DNA from: Ficedula albicollis
Taxonomy: Eukaryota > Chordata > Aves > Passeriformes > Muscicapidae
Direction: 5' to 3'
DNA: 64,000 nt
NCBI RefSeq assembly: GCF_000247815.1
Contig: NC_021700.1
Span: 19,928,885 to 19,992,884 of the forward strand
Positions within the stretch are counted from its first letter, which is position 1, and the number at the start of each line of letters is the position of its first letter. The translations under genes and the position numbers were made by a program. Shown here piece by piece: positions 1 through 12,004 of this stretch. The notes beneath the pieces were generated by a model. The model did no database searches. It was not told where the DNA came from and was given only the letters and a program-made list of their open reading frames with translations.

Positions 1-1108
1 CACATCTCTGTCCAAAAGCATACACAGCTGCTGGTCTCACAGCTGGTCAATGAGACTATGTTTTTGCAGTGACCTGCTTCTTCACACTCAGGAACAAGAG
101 TGCAACCCTGGGAATGTGAAACTTAAATATAATGTTGCAAGTTACTCATTCCAAGAAATGGTGGGAAAAGGCTTGACGGAAGAAGATGACGATAACAAGG
201 GAGATGTCTTTAGGAGGGATCGCAGGGGTGGGGTTCCTTTTGTCTTTTTATCTTGGTAATATGTATGTGTGTGGGGTGCTGTAACAATGAACATGTGTAT
301 CAGGGTACTTCAGTTTCTATTATTCCAATTCTGGGTAAATGAATCATTACATAATTGATAAACCAAAACCTTCAGATCATTGCTCTTGTAGACATACATA
401 TGTCTATATATGCCATACATACATATAATTCTGTATGGAATGAGCAGTCCAAAGAAATCAGAAGTCATTGGACAGAAAATTCTCAAGAAAATATACTATG
501 TCTAGAATTCAATCCAGATTTTGCATACAGGTTTCTGTATGCAGATGAACCCCTCACTTGAAAAATATTCTCTCATACCGGGAACATAGTGAGAAAACTT
601 GACACATGCTTTGAAACTCTGCATCCAAGGCTACATCAGCACAATTTACTTTAAGGAGACTCCAGACAAGAATACACACAAAAAAACCACACACTAAATA
701 TCCACCTGGGAAAAACTCATTAATTCCAACAACTTGATAATTAATTTCAAATATTTGCAGACATTTTTCAACATGAATCAACTGTCCAAAACCAGTCCAG
801 ATACTTAACAGCCAGAGAAAAGGGCCCCATTAGAAAGCTGGGAGTGCATGAGGGGTAGGGGTGCACCACAGGTTCCATCAGAGACTGTGGGTGCACACCT
901 GGGGAGCCACTGCTTCCAAGGACCCTGGTGTGGCTGAATGCCACACAGGGAGGAATTTGAAGGGACGTGGATTGATATCACTGCCAGGCACCAATGTGTC
1001 CTGTAGCAGTCCTTTCCCTGGATGAGACATAAATAACTGGCTGTTATTATAAATAACATAAATGTTATTATAAATATTCTAAATAAATTATAAATAACTG
1101 ATGGACCA
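1..1108. other. No gene recognised; AT-rich unique DNA
   Basis: I see no coding exon, RNA gene or recognisable transposon here. The open frames are short (under 90 codons), have no recognisable family and overlap on both strands. From about 1041 to 1100 the sequence is very AT-rich and built from repeated 'ttattataaataa'-like words. This ends immediately beside the tandem duplication at 1109. Confidence 0.6.
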
Positions 1109-1386
1109 CCCCACTCGCAGATGTTGGTGTCTTAAGAAACCACCTTTAAGCTCCTGGTCTAATTTCACAGCTGGAGCTTTGGCTTTCTGGGTGTAAGGAG
1201 CATGGAGCTAAGAGTCCACACTGACAGTCCATTTTATCACAACCCCACTCGCAGATGTTGGTGTCTTAAGAAACCTTCTGTCCACACCTTTAAGCTCCTG
1301 GTCTAATTTCACAGCTGGAGCTTTGGCTTTCTGGGTGTAAGGAGCATGGAGCTAAGAGTCCACACTGACAGTCCATTTTATCACAA
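1109..1386 (+). repeat. Tandem duplication, 2 copies (134 and 144 bp)
   Basis: Copy 1 (1109-1242) and copy 2 (1243-1386) start with 'ccccactcgcagatgttgg' and end with 'attttatcacaa'. They are identical except for about 10 bp (around 'cttctgtcca') present only in copy 2. That difference is flanked by a short 'cca' microhomology, so copy 1 probably lost it after the duplication. Nothing suggests the unit is coding or a known transposon. Confidence 0.9.
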
Positions 1387-3781
1387 AAGGTACAAAAGGC
1401 AGCCCACCCAGGACTTGAGTCCTGTGCAGAAGCAGCTCCTAAACACACCAAGCTGAAGTGACCACCTGCTCCAGAAGACAAACCATTGGCTTGCTGCACC
1501 AGCACCCTCAGCATTGCTACCTTGGCCAGCTTTTGTGGTAAATCAGACTTACAGGCCAGACCCAAGTTTTGTTCTGCCTGCCTCTACCTCCACATCTACT
1601 GAGATGCGTTCTCGTCACAGTTACCTGTTTACAGCAGAACCTAAAAATGCAAAGGAATGCACCACGATCAGCAGACAGCAAACAGCAGCTCCTTGAACAG
1701 ACTCAGTGCACTGGCATGTGAGGAGCACCTGAGAGACATTCCTTTCTGGGAAGCCTGACTAGGATATATGCTTTCAGCATCTCTGAGATGTCATAGGGGA
1801 GAGATATAATTAAGAGTCATGTGGGAGGATTTCTTCATTTTGATTTCAAAATCATCTGAGATAATGCTTAAAGGAGTTAGGAAGTCAATTGAGCATCATA
1901 TTTGGATAGTCATTTTCATTTGTATTGGCGGAGAATGTTGACTGGGCTTTAGTATGGTGCTGTACATGCCAACAACCTGCAACATTGCTGTTAGCACTAG
2001 GCAAGTTCCTTGCCATGTGCTCTGGTTTAACATGGAAAGAGCCATATGGTCTGGACACAAATCTAGCATACTTAAAAAAAAAAAAAAGGTCAAGTGATTC
2101 AACATTTTTGCATAGACATAGCTGACATCTCTGATGTGAGGAAAAAACCAATGTGTCACCCAACCAATAAGGTATTTCTAATAAAAATGTTTCCCAGAAA
2201 GCAAAGGATCTCCAGGCCTTGAAAACTCTATACTACTAGAGCTCTACTACTCTCTCAAAATCCTCACCTCCCTCTAGCCAGCAGTCTGTGTAAAATTTTG
2301 CGAAGAGGAAAAAAAGTATACTTACTTATTTCTGAGTGCACAATAAAAAGACCTATGTAGAACTGAGAAATCTTTGTGATCTGGAGTATAATAGGAAAGC
2401 AGACAAATTTGCTATTCCTATTTTTTTCCCTAGGTACTCAGGAGAAACACACTGGAGCAAAGTAAAGCCTCTAGTAATTAACACCCATGGAAGCAGTGAG
2501 GCACATCACAGTCAGAAGGAGACAGAGCTGCAGGAGGGGGCTTTATTCAGATCAGGTGTGACTATGTTATGCTGAGTTGCTGAGACCACGTCAAAAGAAT
2601 TCTTTCCCTGTCCTTTTTCTGTACCCTGTTCTTTTGAAGTCAGGCTCTTTGGAGCCCCCTTTTTCATATCCAGATACAGAAATCATGAAGATACAGAAGT
2701 CATGACCAGTTTTAGACGAGTTGACTGTGCCCAAATCTGTCCTTTCAGGTTGCTGACCTCACTGTATTTTTTATAATTTTTATATTTTTTATAATGTTGC
2801 TCCTTTTTTTTCTTTTGTTTTAATATAGTTCTGGCATATAAGTAATTTGTACAAAACCTCTTAATATACGTTCCTAATCCTGTGCTATCGCTTTTCATGT
2901 TGTGGCTGGTAGATACATTTGCCAGTATACATTTGATCTGCTTTTTTTTTCTTATTTTTTTTTTTTTTTTTAGTATTTTTGATCTTTTGGTTACAGACTG
3001 AGATATTTCTGGATATTGTTTTCCTCAAAATAAAAGAATAAGAAGAAAGATATGTCCCCCCTTTCCCTCACATGAGGCCACTGTTTGCCAGAGCACTGAG
3101 GAGTATTTGTGGCTCTGGTAGCCACATAAAATCAGACACTGATGGTGCACAACAGGCAGGTGAGGAAATAGGAAGGGACCACTGCTGAGAGCAGATCAAG
3201 CCCAGACCACACCAGAGAGAGCAGGGACACAGTAGCCCAAGCTGTCTCACGGGAGCTGGGCATGCACAGAGCCAAGGTCAGCAGCACAAGGAAAGTTTTG
3301 GCTCCAGGCCTTTCCAGACCTTCCCAACTGACCAGCTGGCAAGTGTCTCCACAGACAACCCTAGTGTGACCTTCAGAGAGCACAAGTCAGGGCAAAGGAG
3401 AGTAGGGAGGCAGGGCTCCAAGGAGAAAAATGGATATTAAAGGGGAGTTTATTCCACCAAAAAAATAACATTTGACAATAAATAACTGGATGTTTTCTTT
3501 AAAATAAAGAGGGGTGACTGCAGCAGGCAGGTCAGCAGACACAGGGTCAAGATCACTGTCTTTGTAGAGGAGACGGGGAGAGGAAGGTTGGCTGTGGTGG
3601 AGCAAGATCAGGCAGTGTTTTCACACAAAGTGCCTCTGCAAGGGACTGCCTTGAGTGTACAACACATGCCAGAAGAAACCCCAGTGGCATCTCTGGCATC
3701 CACAGCAAGGATTTTTGTCATACCTTGCCAACATTAGAGCTGGTAAAACATCACATTCCTTTAATAATTTTTAATGAGAAG
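1387..3781. other. No gene recognised
   Basis: Mixed-composition unique DNA with A and T runs (for example an A run near 2072-2087). Open frames of up to 92 codons occur on both strands without any family resemblance, splice framework or repeat signature. A moderately GC-rich segment at about 3070-3400 is not one I can assign to any element. Confidence 0.55.
2942..2971 (+). repeat. T-rich simple repeat
   Basis: About 30 bases of almost pure T, interrupted once by 'c' and once by 'a'. It is low-complexity sequence and could be a degraded poly(A) tail of an unrecognised minus-strand retro-insert. No element sequence is identifiable beside it. Confidence 0.85.
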
Positions 3782-3880
3782 ACTCTTTCATTGGGGTTTT
3801 TTTGTATTTGTTTATCTCACTTGGTTTCTCCACTCTTTCATTGGGGTTTTTTTGTATTTGTTTACCTCACTTGGTTTCTC
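3782..3880 (+). repeat. Tandem duplication, 2 x 50 bp
   Basis: Copy 1 is 3782-3831 and copy 2 is 3832-3880. The unit starts 'actctttcattgggg' and ends 'cacttggtttctc'. I see a single substitution (tttatctc versus tttacctc). Confidence 0.92.
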
Positions 3881-5716
3881 TGGAGCACCTCTCCACCTAC
3901 TACTTGCTGGTAGTGCCTATTCCCAATTGAAGTAAATTTTTCCCAGTATAAAAGAAATACAAAATAATAATATAGTACTCTCCCCTCCCACCCCACAAAC
4001 TCTGAAACTTAAATCCAAGACAAGAATGTAAAGATAAATTAGTTAAGTACATTTAAAGTAGCTAATAAGGTGCTGGACAATATGACCAGTACTGTAAAAT
4101 TCACATTGGTTTTAAATCACAACTAATATTCAGGGGACAATAGATAGCTAGAGATCAATAACTGCAATGAAATCTTTATATTGCCATTTTGAAATTATAT
4201 CCATTAGTGGCCCCAAGCAATTAAACAAATTTTAAAGAAGAAGAAATCTGTCAAAGTATATATATATATTTATATTTGCAGATACAGTCTGTAAAATTAG
4301 ATTGAATATAATTATTTTCTCTCAACAGTATATATAGATATGCACTTCCTACATACATTTGTGAAAACGTCTTTGAAATGTACTCACTGAAGTTAATTAT
4401 ACAGGTCTAATACTTCTCTTCATTTAATGCTATAAAATTAATGGCCCTTCATTTTTATCTCCAATGCAAATGATCATGTCATTTCCAACTGCACGCAGCT
4501 CTTTCTCTCATATGCTGAATATGATTAGTTTTCCTTTAGCAGAATTAGAGCACGTGATTTTCTGAGGCTAGGCAAGAGCAATGTCTCCTGGTATTATTTC
4601 ATCGTTTCTGTTATGCTATAGTATTCTTAGCAAACAGGATTTCAGAAATGCACACTGCAAAAATGTTGGACAAGTGAGCTCTAGAGGCTGTGGCCTTTGG
4701 TGAGCACAGAAAAACCAACAATGGCAGCTCATAAATCTTCAGAATCTTCACAAGAGATTAGCTGGACATTATAGCAAATACTTGTAAAAAGAAGAGGAAT
4801 ACAGCTACTTCTGGAAGTATAGGCTGTGTCATTTGGAAATACTTCCACAGAGCTCCAGCTGAAGTGAATGTCTCTGACTGATTTCAATGGAAGCCAGATA
4901 AAATGTGTAACAGCCTCTTTTTTAATCAATATTCTATATTTGCATGAGAGGGACTTTCTCAAAAACCAGACAGGCATCACCTAATTTCCTAGTAGTTAGA
5001 CATGTGAGCTCAAAGCTCAGAGACATGTGCACTTACAGCAGATGTTAATTTTCCTCCTTTTTAGTTGTCCCTCAACCCCTTGTGCATGACGGTGATGGAG
5101 CACACCTGTACCATTCGAGAGTGAGAAACAGACATAGTTTTAAACAGGGGTTTCTAGCTTTCAGATATTCTGCTTGCAAAAATGGCAGGCAAACACTGCA
5201 CTCATAAAAGTAATTTGTGATTAAATGATTTTAAGAAATATTCTCTTTAGAAATGAACTCATAGTGTTCTGCAAAAATTGCAATCAAATAACATATTCTT
5301 TCCTTCTTCAAGCAAGACAGGGGAACTTGATAATATAATTTAAAACATAATAAAATCAGAGAAAAAACGTTTTCTAAATTGCCTTGCAGGTATCACTTAA
5401 CAATTTTTTGCTTCTACATCAAGCCAAGATGTCAAACGCAAGTTTGGGAACAGGGCATGCCTATTTGCCAGTGGTGAAGCAATGCTTTGCACCCAAAGTA
5501 TTTGCAATGAGATTTGGTTTTCTTTGCTTCCTTTCTAGCATGCATGAAATGTCCTGTCGCTGTTGAGATGAGAGCTGAGCTGGCACCAATGACTGTGAAC
5601 ACACCTGATGCATTAAAAAATCCTGACCAGAGCTCCCCTCACAGCTCCATAGATATGTATCTTGTGGAGGACATCTGTCTGTAAATGCCAGATGCATTGT
5701 CAAACATAAACATCAT
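3881..5716. other. No gene recognised; AT-rich DNA with an octamer motif
   Basis: AT-rich unique sequence. It includes a short (TA)n tract near 4257-4270 and a perfect POU octamer ATGCAAAT near 4463. A CCAAT word overlaps the start of the octamer. A single octamer is not enough to call an enhancer. Apart from the repeat at 4846-4905 I see no transposon and no gene. Confidence 0.5.
4846..4905. repeat. Probable old amniote interspersed repeat (palindromic CAATGG type)
   Basis: The segment has the pattern GCTGAAGTgAATG, then about 10 bases, then TGAtTTCAATGGaAGCCAGAT. This is the imperfectly palindromic 'tgaagtcaatgg / ccattgacttcaatgg' sequence found many times in reptile and bird genomes. Recognition is from memory of that pattern, and I cannot give its library name. 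The copy is short and diverged. Confidence 0.4.
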
Positions 5717-5832
5717 CTTTTGCATTTGGCCTTATACGTGCCAAAATCCTTTACCTGATTTTCTGTTTTCTGTTCTTTTGCATTTGGCCTTATACGTGCC
5801 AAAATCCTTTACCTGATTTTCCGTTTTCTGTT
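5717..5832 (+). repeat. Tandem duplication, 2 x 58 bp
   Basis: Copy 1 is 5717-5774 and copy 2 is 5775-5832. The unit starts 'cttttgcatttggcc' and ends 'gttttctgtt'. There is one substitution (tctg versus tccg near the 3' end). Confidence 0.93.
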
Positions 5833-8727
5833 GCAGTTTTTAATGTATTAGGTTCAGATTTCTAGAAATTGAGTAGGTCACTGTAACCAGCTTTTGTTTG
5901 GCTAAATGACACAATTCTTCTTATCTTCTCCTTTCTGCTTCTTAGATGTGTTTTGAGCTACATATGTACATATATAAGGCAATTTTGCTAATAATTATGC
6001 TCTAAGATTATAAATGTAATGCAGTAAACACCTCGGTAGAAACAGAAGACTGTTCATGATGCTATATGCCAGGAGTGAAAAAGCCTACTAAATCAGCAGA
6101 ATTAAGAGGTAATCTAAGGCTAAATACCTAATTTGTATGTCAGTTTAATTCTTATAAAAAGACAAGTCTTTGGATCTCACACCTCAGTACTTCTGGGAAG
6201 AAAAGATTCAGGTCTGTCCTCTGTCTGTAAAGCCCTTTGCAATGCCACACTATTGGCAAGGAACATGTATTTTTCTAGTGCAGCCAAGTTTTGTACTAAC
6301 TAGCTTTTCATTGGCGTCTGTGTGGCATGTTCTCAGAGCTTCATTTCACATTGCAGATTTATAAAAGTGGAAAAGCTACAAGCTGAACCAAAATGGGAAG
6401 GGAAGGAGATTTCATATAAGCCACACACAGCTGAGAAGTTCCCTGATCTTCACAGAGAATTGCAGATATTTCCTTCTCACTTGGAAAGGCTGCAGGCCAT
6501 CAGTGAATTTGAGAACAGCTTGCCTTGTGTGTACCAAAATGAGCTCAGGAGAGCAGGAGAACGGTGGTGGAAGTTCTGCTGCAACTGCACCTTGCTGCTT
6601 GTGAGATGGGATGTGGGAATGTAATGGTGCTGTTTCAGAGTGCCCTTCTGAACTGCAAAGGAGATCTTACAATAGGTGTGGTCCTGAGAATGACATTAAC
6701 ACCCTGCAGCAATGACCTCAGGTCTGGATGTTCCTGATTAGGAATCTGCTTAGGATCTGATTAGGATGCACTGCAAGGAAAGCAGTGGGGATCACTTCTG
6801 GATCTCTTTGTAGAGCCTGGAGAAAGGATGTCCAAAAAAAAAAAAAGGTGGAGAAAAAAGTGATGATAGAACATGGAAAAAAGCAATGAACCCTTTCCAA
6901 CTTAATTTTTAAATCTGTGGGGAGCTGCCACTTTGGATTAACATTAGATAAACCTATTTCTCTGTTGCCTTTGTCCTTCATGCTGCTCACAGAGTAGTCC
7001 CTAGTAAATTGCTATGATTCAACTCCCAGGTGATCCTTTTCTTATCTTTCTTCTTAGCTGGCTATGGTTGTATGGAAAAACCCACAGATTTTGAATTATT
7101 TGTGACCGACTCAGTCCTTTTGCAGTCTGTCTACTGCTTGGCTGTTACTGCAATGTCTGCTAGTGACAAACTGAATCCTCATAGGCTTAGAAATGTTTCA
7201 GCTGTAAAAGCACTAAGGTGCTACCCAGAGTAAACCTCTGTGCAGCAGCCTGCAGCACTGCCCTTCAGAAAAGAAAAAGTAGTCCAGAATATTAGGTGGC
7301 AGTGTAATTTTTTTTGTTGCTGTTGGACGCTATCTTTGGAACGGCATCCATCCAACAACACAGTGATTTTTAATGACACGGATTTAATTTTATCTTTCTC
7401 CTCAATAATCGTGGAGAAAGCTGTGATGAAGAGAGCCCCAGTCTGTAGAGCATGTCTAGACAGACCTGCAGTTGTATTGCAAGAGCAGCCCTAGCCCTGC
7501 TCTGCACTGTGGTTCTGCTCTCTGTGCAGCTGTTGGGAAGCCTGAGAGAGCCACACTACCACGGGATGAGCCTCAGCTCAAGGTGTTGATGGGTCCACAC
7601 CCTCTCTGTCCTCCCCTAGGCTTCAGTGAAAGATGTGACAAAAGAAAGGGAGCTAAGTCTGATGTTACTTTGTGTAGCAGCTTTTGCTCATCCTGAATTT
7701 TGTCGTCAACATGCTTGAGTCTGTAATAAGAAAAATCCTCTGCCTACAGCTCATTCTGTGTGGTGTCCTAAAGGTCTCCCACCATGAATTGTCAGCAAGC
7801 TCCAGGAGGAAGAGTGGGCCAGAGAGCCCTGTGGGGTGATGCTCCAACAGATAGGCTCGTAAGTGAAATTCTGTGTTGGCTACAAGTCACAACGACCCCA
7901 GGAGCACTCGCTTGACATTTGCAGCTCTTCGTCTCAGGACTCCTTATTGAATTTATCAGAAAATTGCAGTAATTTGAAGAGTAGATAGAAGAGTTATTGA
8001 AGTGGTCTAGCTAAATGTAACAGCAGTCTTTGAAACCATTTTAAAAACCACTCTTCTCTCAGATGAGTTCTAGCAAAGAACTATATCCACAGAAATCATG
8101 GGGAATTATGTGCCACTGAATCAAAGGAAACCTGTTTTAACAAGATGAATGTGTCAGTCCATCTTCTACTGCTGCCTGTTGGGTATGTCAGTGGTGTCAA
8201 AAAACCTGTGTAATTTCTTATTTCTTACAAGATCAGTCTCTGTACAGCAATGGTAGTGCAGGAGGGGGAACTCTCTCCTGAGAAAGGCCTGCCCATTTCT
8301 GCTAGCAGGAAAGTTCTTGAGCAAATCTGCATTTATTTACATACCTTGCAGCAGCAGTAACCACAATCTCACACTATCATTATGCAGCAACCAAACTCCA
8401 AACAGGGAGTTTAAATGAAGTCAATTTCTGAAGTGCCATATTTGTAAAATAAAAGTACAGTATCATTTGGATGTTTCTGAATTCCTTGGAGGGAGGTAAG
8501 GTTTGCCTACTACCCATTTACTACTTGCTGCTTTCCAGTCTGTCAAAAGTAATGAGAGAAGAAAATTGTTTTCAACATAGTCTTTTCTTATGCAGATGAC
8601 TCTTAATTTTTTGCTGAAAAAACTGCAATGTTGACCTCTGTTATGAGATACCTCACATATAATTGATCACTTATAATATCTGAGTGCTGGTCAGAAGACA
8701 CGAGCATAAATCCTGAATCCACAAGTC
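5833..8727. other. No gene recognised
   Basis: Unique-looking DNA. A run of A residues at about 6834-6845 is the only low-complexity tract of note. An open frame of 100 codons at 6322-6624 (+) and several shorter ones overlap each other and show no recognisable domain. I regard them as chance. Confidence 0.55.
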
Positions 8728-8975
8728 CCAGAATCCGCGAATCGTTAGGATTGGAAAGGACCCCTGGAGATTATCTTGTCCAATCCCACTGCCAAGGAAG
8801 GGTGACCCAGGGCAGCTGAGATAGGAACATGTCCACCTGGGTTTTGAGTGTCTCCAGAGAGAGAGACTCCATGACTTCCCTGGGCAGCCTGTTCTAGTGC
8901 TCTGCCACCCTCAACATAAAGTACTTCCTCAAATTGAGGTGGAACTTGTATTTTAGTTTACGACCACTGCATGCT
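8728..8975 (-). mobile_element. CR1 LINE, 3'-terminal fragment
   Basis: Read on the minus strand, this is the last roughly 250 bp of a CR1 element. The hallmark words are 'gttaggattggaaaggacc', 'ctggagattat', 'ccaatcccactgcca' and 'ctgggcagcctgttc', in the expected order. CR1 is a non-LTR retrotransposon that inserts with heavy 5' truncation, so a fragment limited to the 3' end is typical. No coding capacity remains. It lies about 70 bp from the 3' end of the larger CR1 copy on the same strand, a separate insertion because both have their own 3' ends. Confidence 0.9.
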
Positions 8976-9044
8976 ACCAAGATATTTGAGTCAGGGAAAG
9001 CATCAGTGTATCTTCCACGCTGATTTCATTAGTGAAGATGACAA

Positions 9045-11230
9045 AATCACAGAATAGTTAGGGTTGGATGGCTTCTGGAGATCATCTGGTCCAATCTCCC
9101 TGTCAAGGCAGGGTCACCTAGAGCTGGTTACACACAGGACACATCTGGCTGAGCTTTTAATGTCTTCAGAGAGGGAGATTCCAGGACCTTCCTGGGCAGC
9201 CTGTTCCACTGTTCTGCTATCATCAACATAAAGAAGTCCCGCCTTATGTTGAGGTGAAATTGCTTGTGCCATTGCTCCTTGCTTGTCATGTCACTGGGCA
9301 CCACTGAAAACAGTCTGGCACCATCCTCTTGGCATCCACCTTTGAAATATTTATGTGCATTGATGAGATCCCCTCTCAGTCTTCTCTAGACTAAACAGGT
9401 GCAGCTCTCTCAGTCTCTCCTCGTAAGAGAGATGCTCCAGAGCCCTCATCATCCTTGTGACCCGTCACTGGACCCTCTCTGGGAGCTCCTTGTCTCTCTG
9501 GTGCTGAGGAGCCCAGAGCTGGACACAGCACTCCAGGTGTGGCCTCACCAGGGCCCAGCAGAGGGGGAGGATCAGCTCCCTTGGCTTCTGGCCACGCTCT
9601 TCCCAGTGCAGCCCAGGATCCCACTGGGCCTCCTGGCCACAAGGACTCACTGCTGGCTCATTGTCACCTTGAGATCCACCAAGACTCCCAGGTCCTTCTC
9701 TGCAGAGCTGCTCTTCAGTGGGGCAGCCCCAGCCTGTGCTGGTACTTGGGGTTATTCCTCCCCAGCTGCAGGACCCTGCCCTTGCCCTTGAACCTCATGA
9801 GGATTTTCTCTGCTCAGTTTTTCAGCCTATCAAGGCCCTACTGAATAGCAGCTTTCCTCCACTCATTGGGCACCTCTCCAGTCCCCCATGATTTTTTAAA
9901 GGTGATGGAGAGTGGCTTAACAACATCTGCCAGCTTCCTCAGCACCTGTGGGTTTATCCTATCAGAAGCCATGGATTTATGGGTGGTTATTCCGCTCAGC
10001 TGATATTTCCCCCAGCCTTCCAAAACCATGTGGAAATCTTCCTTTCTCCAGCCTCCCTCTTTTTTTTTCCTGAGGACTGACCTCAGCAGTAAAGACTGAG
10101 GAAAAAAGGCATTCAGCAATTCTGCTTTCTCTGTGTCTTCCCTCACCACAATATCCATCCAATTCAGCAGTGGCACCACATTTTCCACAGTACTCCTTTT
10201 GATGCTGATTTACCTTTATAAGCCCTTCTTGTCCTTGATAACCTTTGCCAGACTCAGTTCCAAGCTGGTCTTGTCCTGCCTTTTCATATCCCTTCATATC
10301 AACGATACTCCTATAGCTCTCCCATGTGACCTGTTCCTTTTCCCATATCCCATAAATTTGTTTCTTCCAGCCGGGACTAACTAGAAACTCCCTGCTCATC
10401 CATAGAGGTCTCTTTTTTGGTTCACAAGAATACATTGGTCTTGAGCTTGGAGGAAGTGGTGTTTAAATGCTGACCAGCTGTCTTGGATTCCCTTATCTTC
10501 TAGAGTCCTAAATTATGGAATTCCCCTAAGTAGGTTTTGAAGAGGATGAAGATGCCTTGGAGCTCAGGGTTCAGTCCTGCTTACTGCTTTGCTTCCTCCA
10601 TGCAGGGTCCCAAGTTCCACCTTCTCATGGTCACTGCAGCCAAGGCTGCCCCCACTTCATATCTTCAACCTGTCCCTCCTGGTTTGTTTGCACAAGGTCC
10701 AGCAACACATCTTTCCTTGTTGGTTCCTCCACCACTTACATCAAAAAGTTATCTTCATTGATCTGCAGAAATTTCTAGGATTGTTTGTGCTGTGTTGTCT
10801 TGTGTCTCCAACAAACATCATGGTGGTTGAAGTTCCCCAGGAGAACCAGGGCCTGTGATTGTGAGGCTGCTTCTGGCTGTTCACAGAAAGCCCCATCAAC
10901 TTTGTCCTGATCAGGAGGCCTGTAGTAAACACTCACATTAGTGTCACCCATATTATTCTGTCCCTTAATTCTTACCCATAAGCTCTCAACTCATTTGTTT
11001 ATAAGAGCACTTCCAGAACCACACCTCACTCACCTATCCTTTCTGAAAAGTACACAGCCATACATGACAACATTATAGTCATGTGAGCTATCCCACCATG
11101 TCTTGCAACTGCAATGAGATCATGTGCCTGCTACCACACATAGAGATTTCTAGTTCTTGCTGTTTATTCCCCTGTGCTGTGTCCATTTTTATGTACAGGC
11201 AGTTCAGAGAGGTGCTTCCAGCTTCCCCAG
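9045..11230 (-). mobile_element. CR1 LINE, long copy with internal deletion
   Basis: This minus-strand CR1 copy begins (5' side, near 11230) inside the endonuclease domain of ORF2 and runs to the canonical CR1 3' end near 9045. Translating the minus strand piecewise gives endonuclease, the endonuclease-RT linker, the first part of the reverse transcriptase, then the RT C-terminal region and the 3' UTR. The central RT (palm, including the expected YADD-type region) is missing. The join lies near 9840, between a segment encoding 'GEVPNEWRK' and one encoding '[11 protein letters not shown]'-type residues. Frameshifts and stops are frequent, so the copy is dead. CR1 elements copy their own RNA into genomic DNA by target-primed reverse transcription. 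Confidence 0.92.
9465..11130 (-). pseudogene. CR1 ORF2 remnant (endonuclease plus parts of reverse transcriptase)
   Basis: These are decayed parts of the CR1 ORF2 polyprotein. Near 10900-10950 the minus strand encodes 'YYRPPDQD', followed by an 'LVLLGNFN'-like stretch. Together they correspond to the apurinic-type endonuclease core (YRPP..Q and GDFN motifs in intact copies). Near 10400-10435 it encodes 'PLWMSREFL', the linker before RT. At about 9840-10188 it encodes 'KSMASDRINPQVLRKLADV', the start of RT. At 9504-9554 it encodes '[17 protein letters not shown]', a signature of the CR1 RT C-terminal part. Stops and frame changes separate these pieces, and the RT active-site region is deleted. 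No functional product is expected. Confidence 0.88.
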
Positions 11231-11270
11231 AAAAGGGTTTAAGAGGTTCATCATAACCATATACCCCCCC

Positions 11271-12004
11271 TGAAGTGGTTAACCCTATGATTCTCCTCTT
11301 GAGAAGCAGTCAAGGAACATCTGCCACCCCACTAGTTGAAATTGAAGTAAATGTTCTAAGTCGGTGGCTAGAAACAGTTAAATAAAGATACTTACAGTTT
11401 ATTATTATAGTTAATATTAAGAGTTATAAGAAGCATTGTTAAGGTATTAAATCAGTGTATTTGTACCTCCCCGGTTCTGGTTAATTTCCCTGTTATTCCC
11501 TACTCCCTCTGGTTTCCCTACCTCAATTTCCAGTTAGGCTGCTGCTGCCCCCTGCTTGTCAATCAACCAGCTGATGCCGCCCAATATGCAAGTCTAGAGG
11601 CTCCCAAAAGGCATTGCTTCTAGCAGAAGTTGTCAGACTACCAAAAATCTTTGAAGACTAAATATTAACATCTAATGTAAGAACCAGGTCTTCACCATTC
11701 TACTAGCAAGACCATCCATTACCGGGAACTGCGCCTGTCTTCCCTGCTGTCAACTCGCCACCACCTAGAAAGTGATTGAACAAAATAACACCCCTAAACA
11801 AGAAGCCATTCAGTGAGTTCCTCATAACGCCTGTGAGGACAGAGCTCATCATCTGGGAGCACAAGCTACAAGATCAGCTTGGGAGCCTCCTTTCCAGTGT
11901 GGATCTGCTAGAGCAGCAGTGTAGGCAGCCCTTCGGGTACCCCAACTGTTCTTCAATAAAAAGAGTTGTTCTAATAAAGGCTTTGGTCCTCAGTTATTTG
12001 TAAC
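11271..12004 (+). mobile_element. Possible LTR (endogenous retrovirus), boundaries uncertain
   Basis: The right part has the look of an LTR R/U5 region: 'ttcaataaaaagag' near 11953 and 'ctaataaaggc' near 11971 give two AATAAA polyadenylation signals. They are followed by a short tail ending 'ttatttgtaaca'. The left end is a guess based on a TG dinucleotide. I see no convincing terminal inverted repeat or target-site duplication. The terminal words 'agttatttgtaacaaaa' recur about 70 bp downstream (to about 12086), a partial local duplication. The alternative is unique sequence with chance AATAAA words. Confidence 0.33.
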
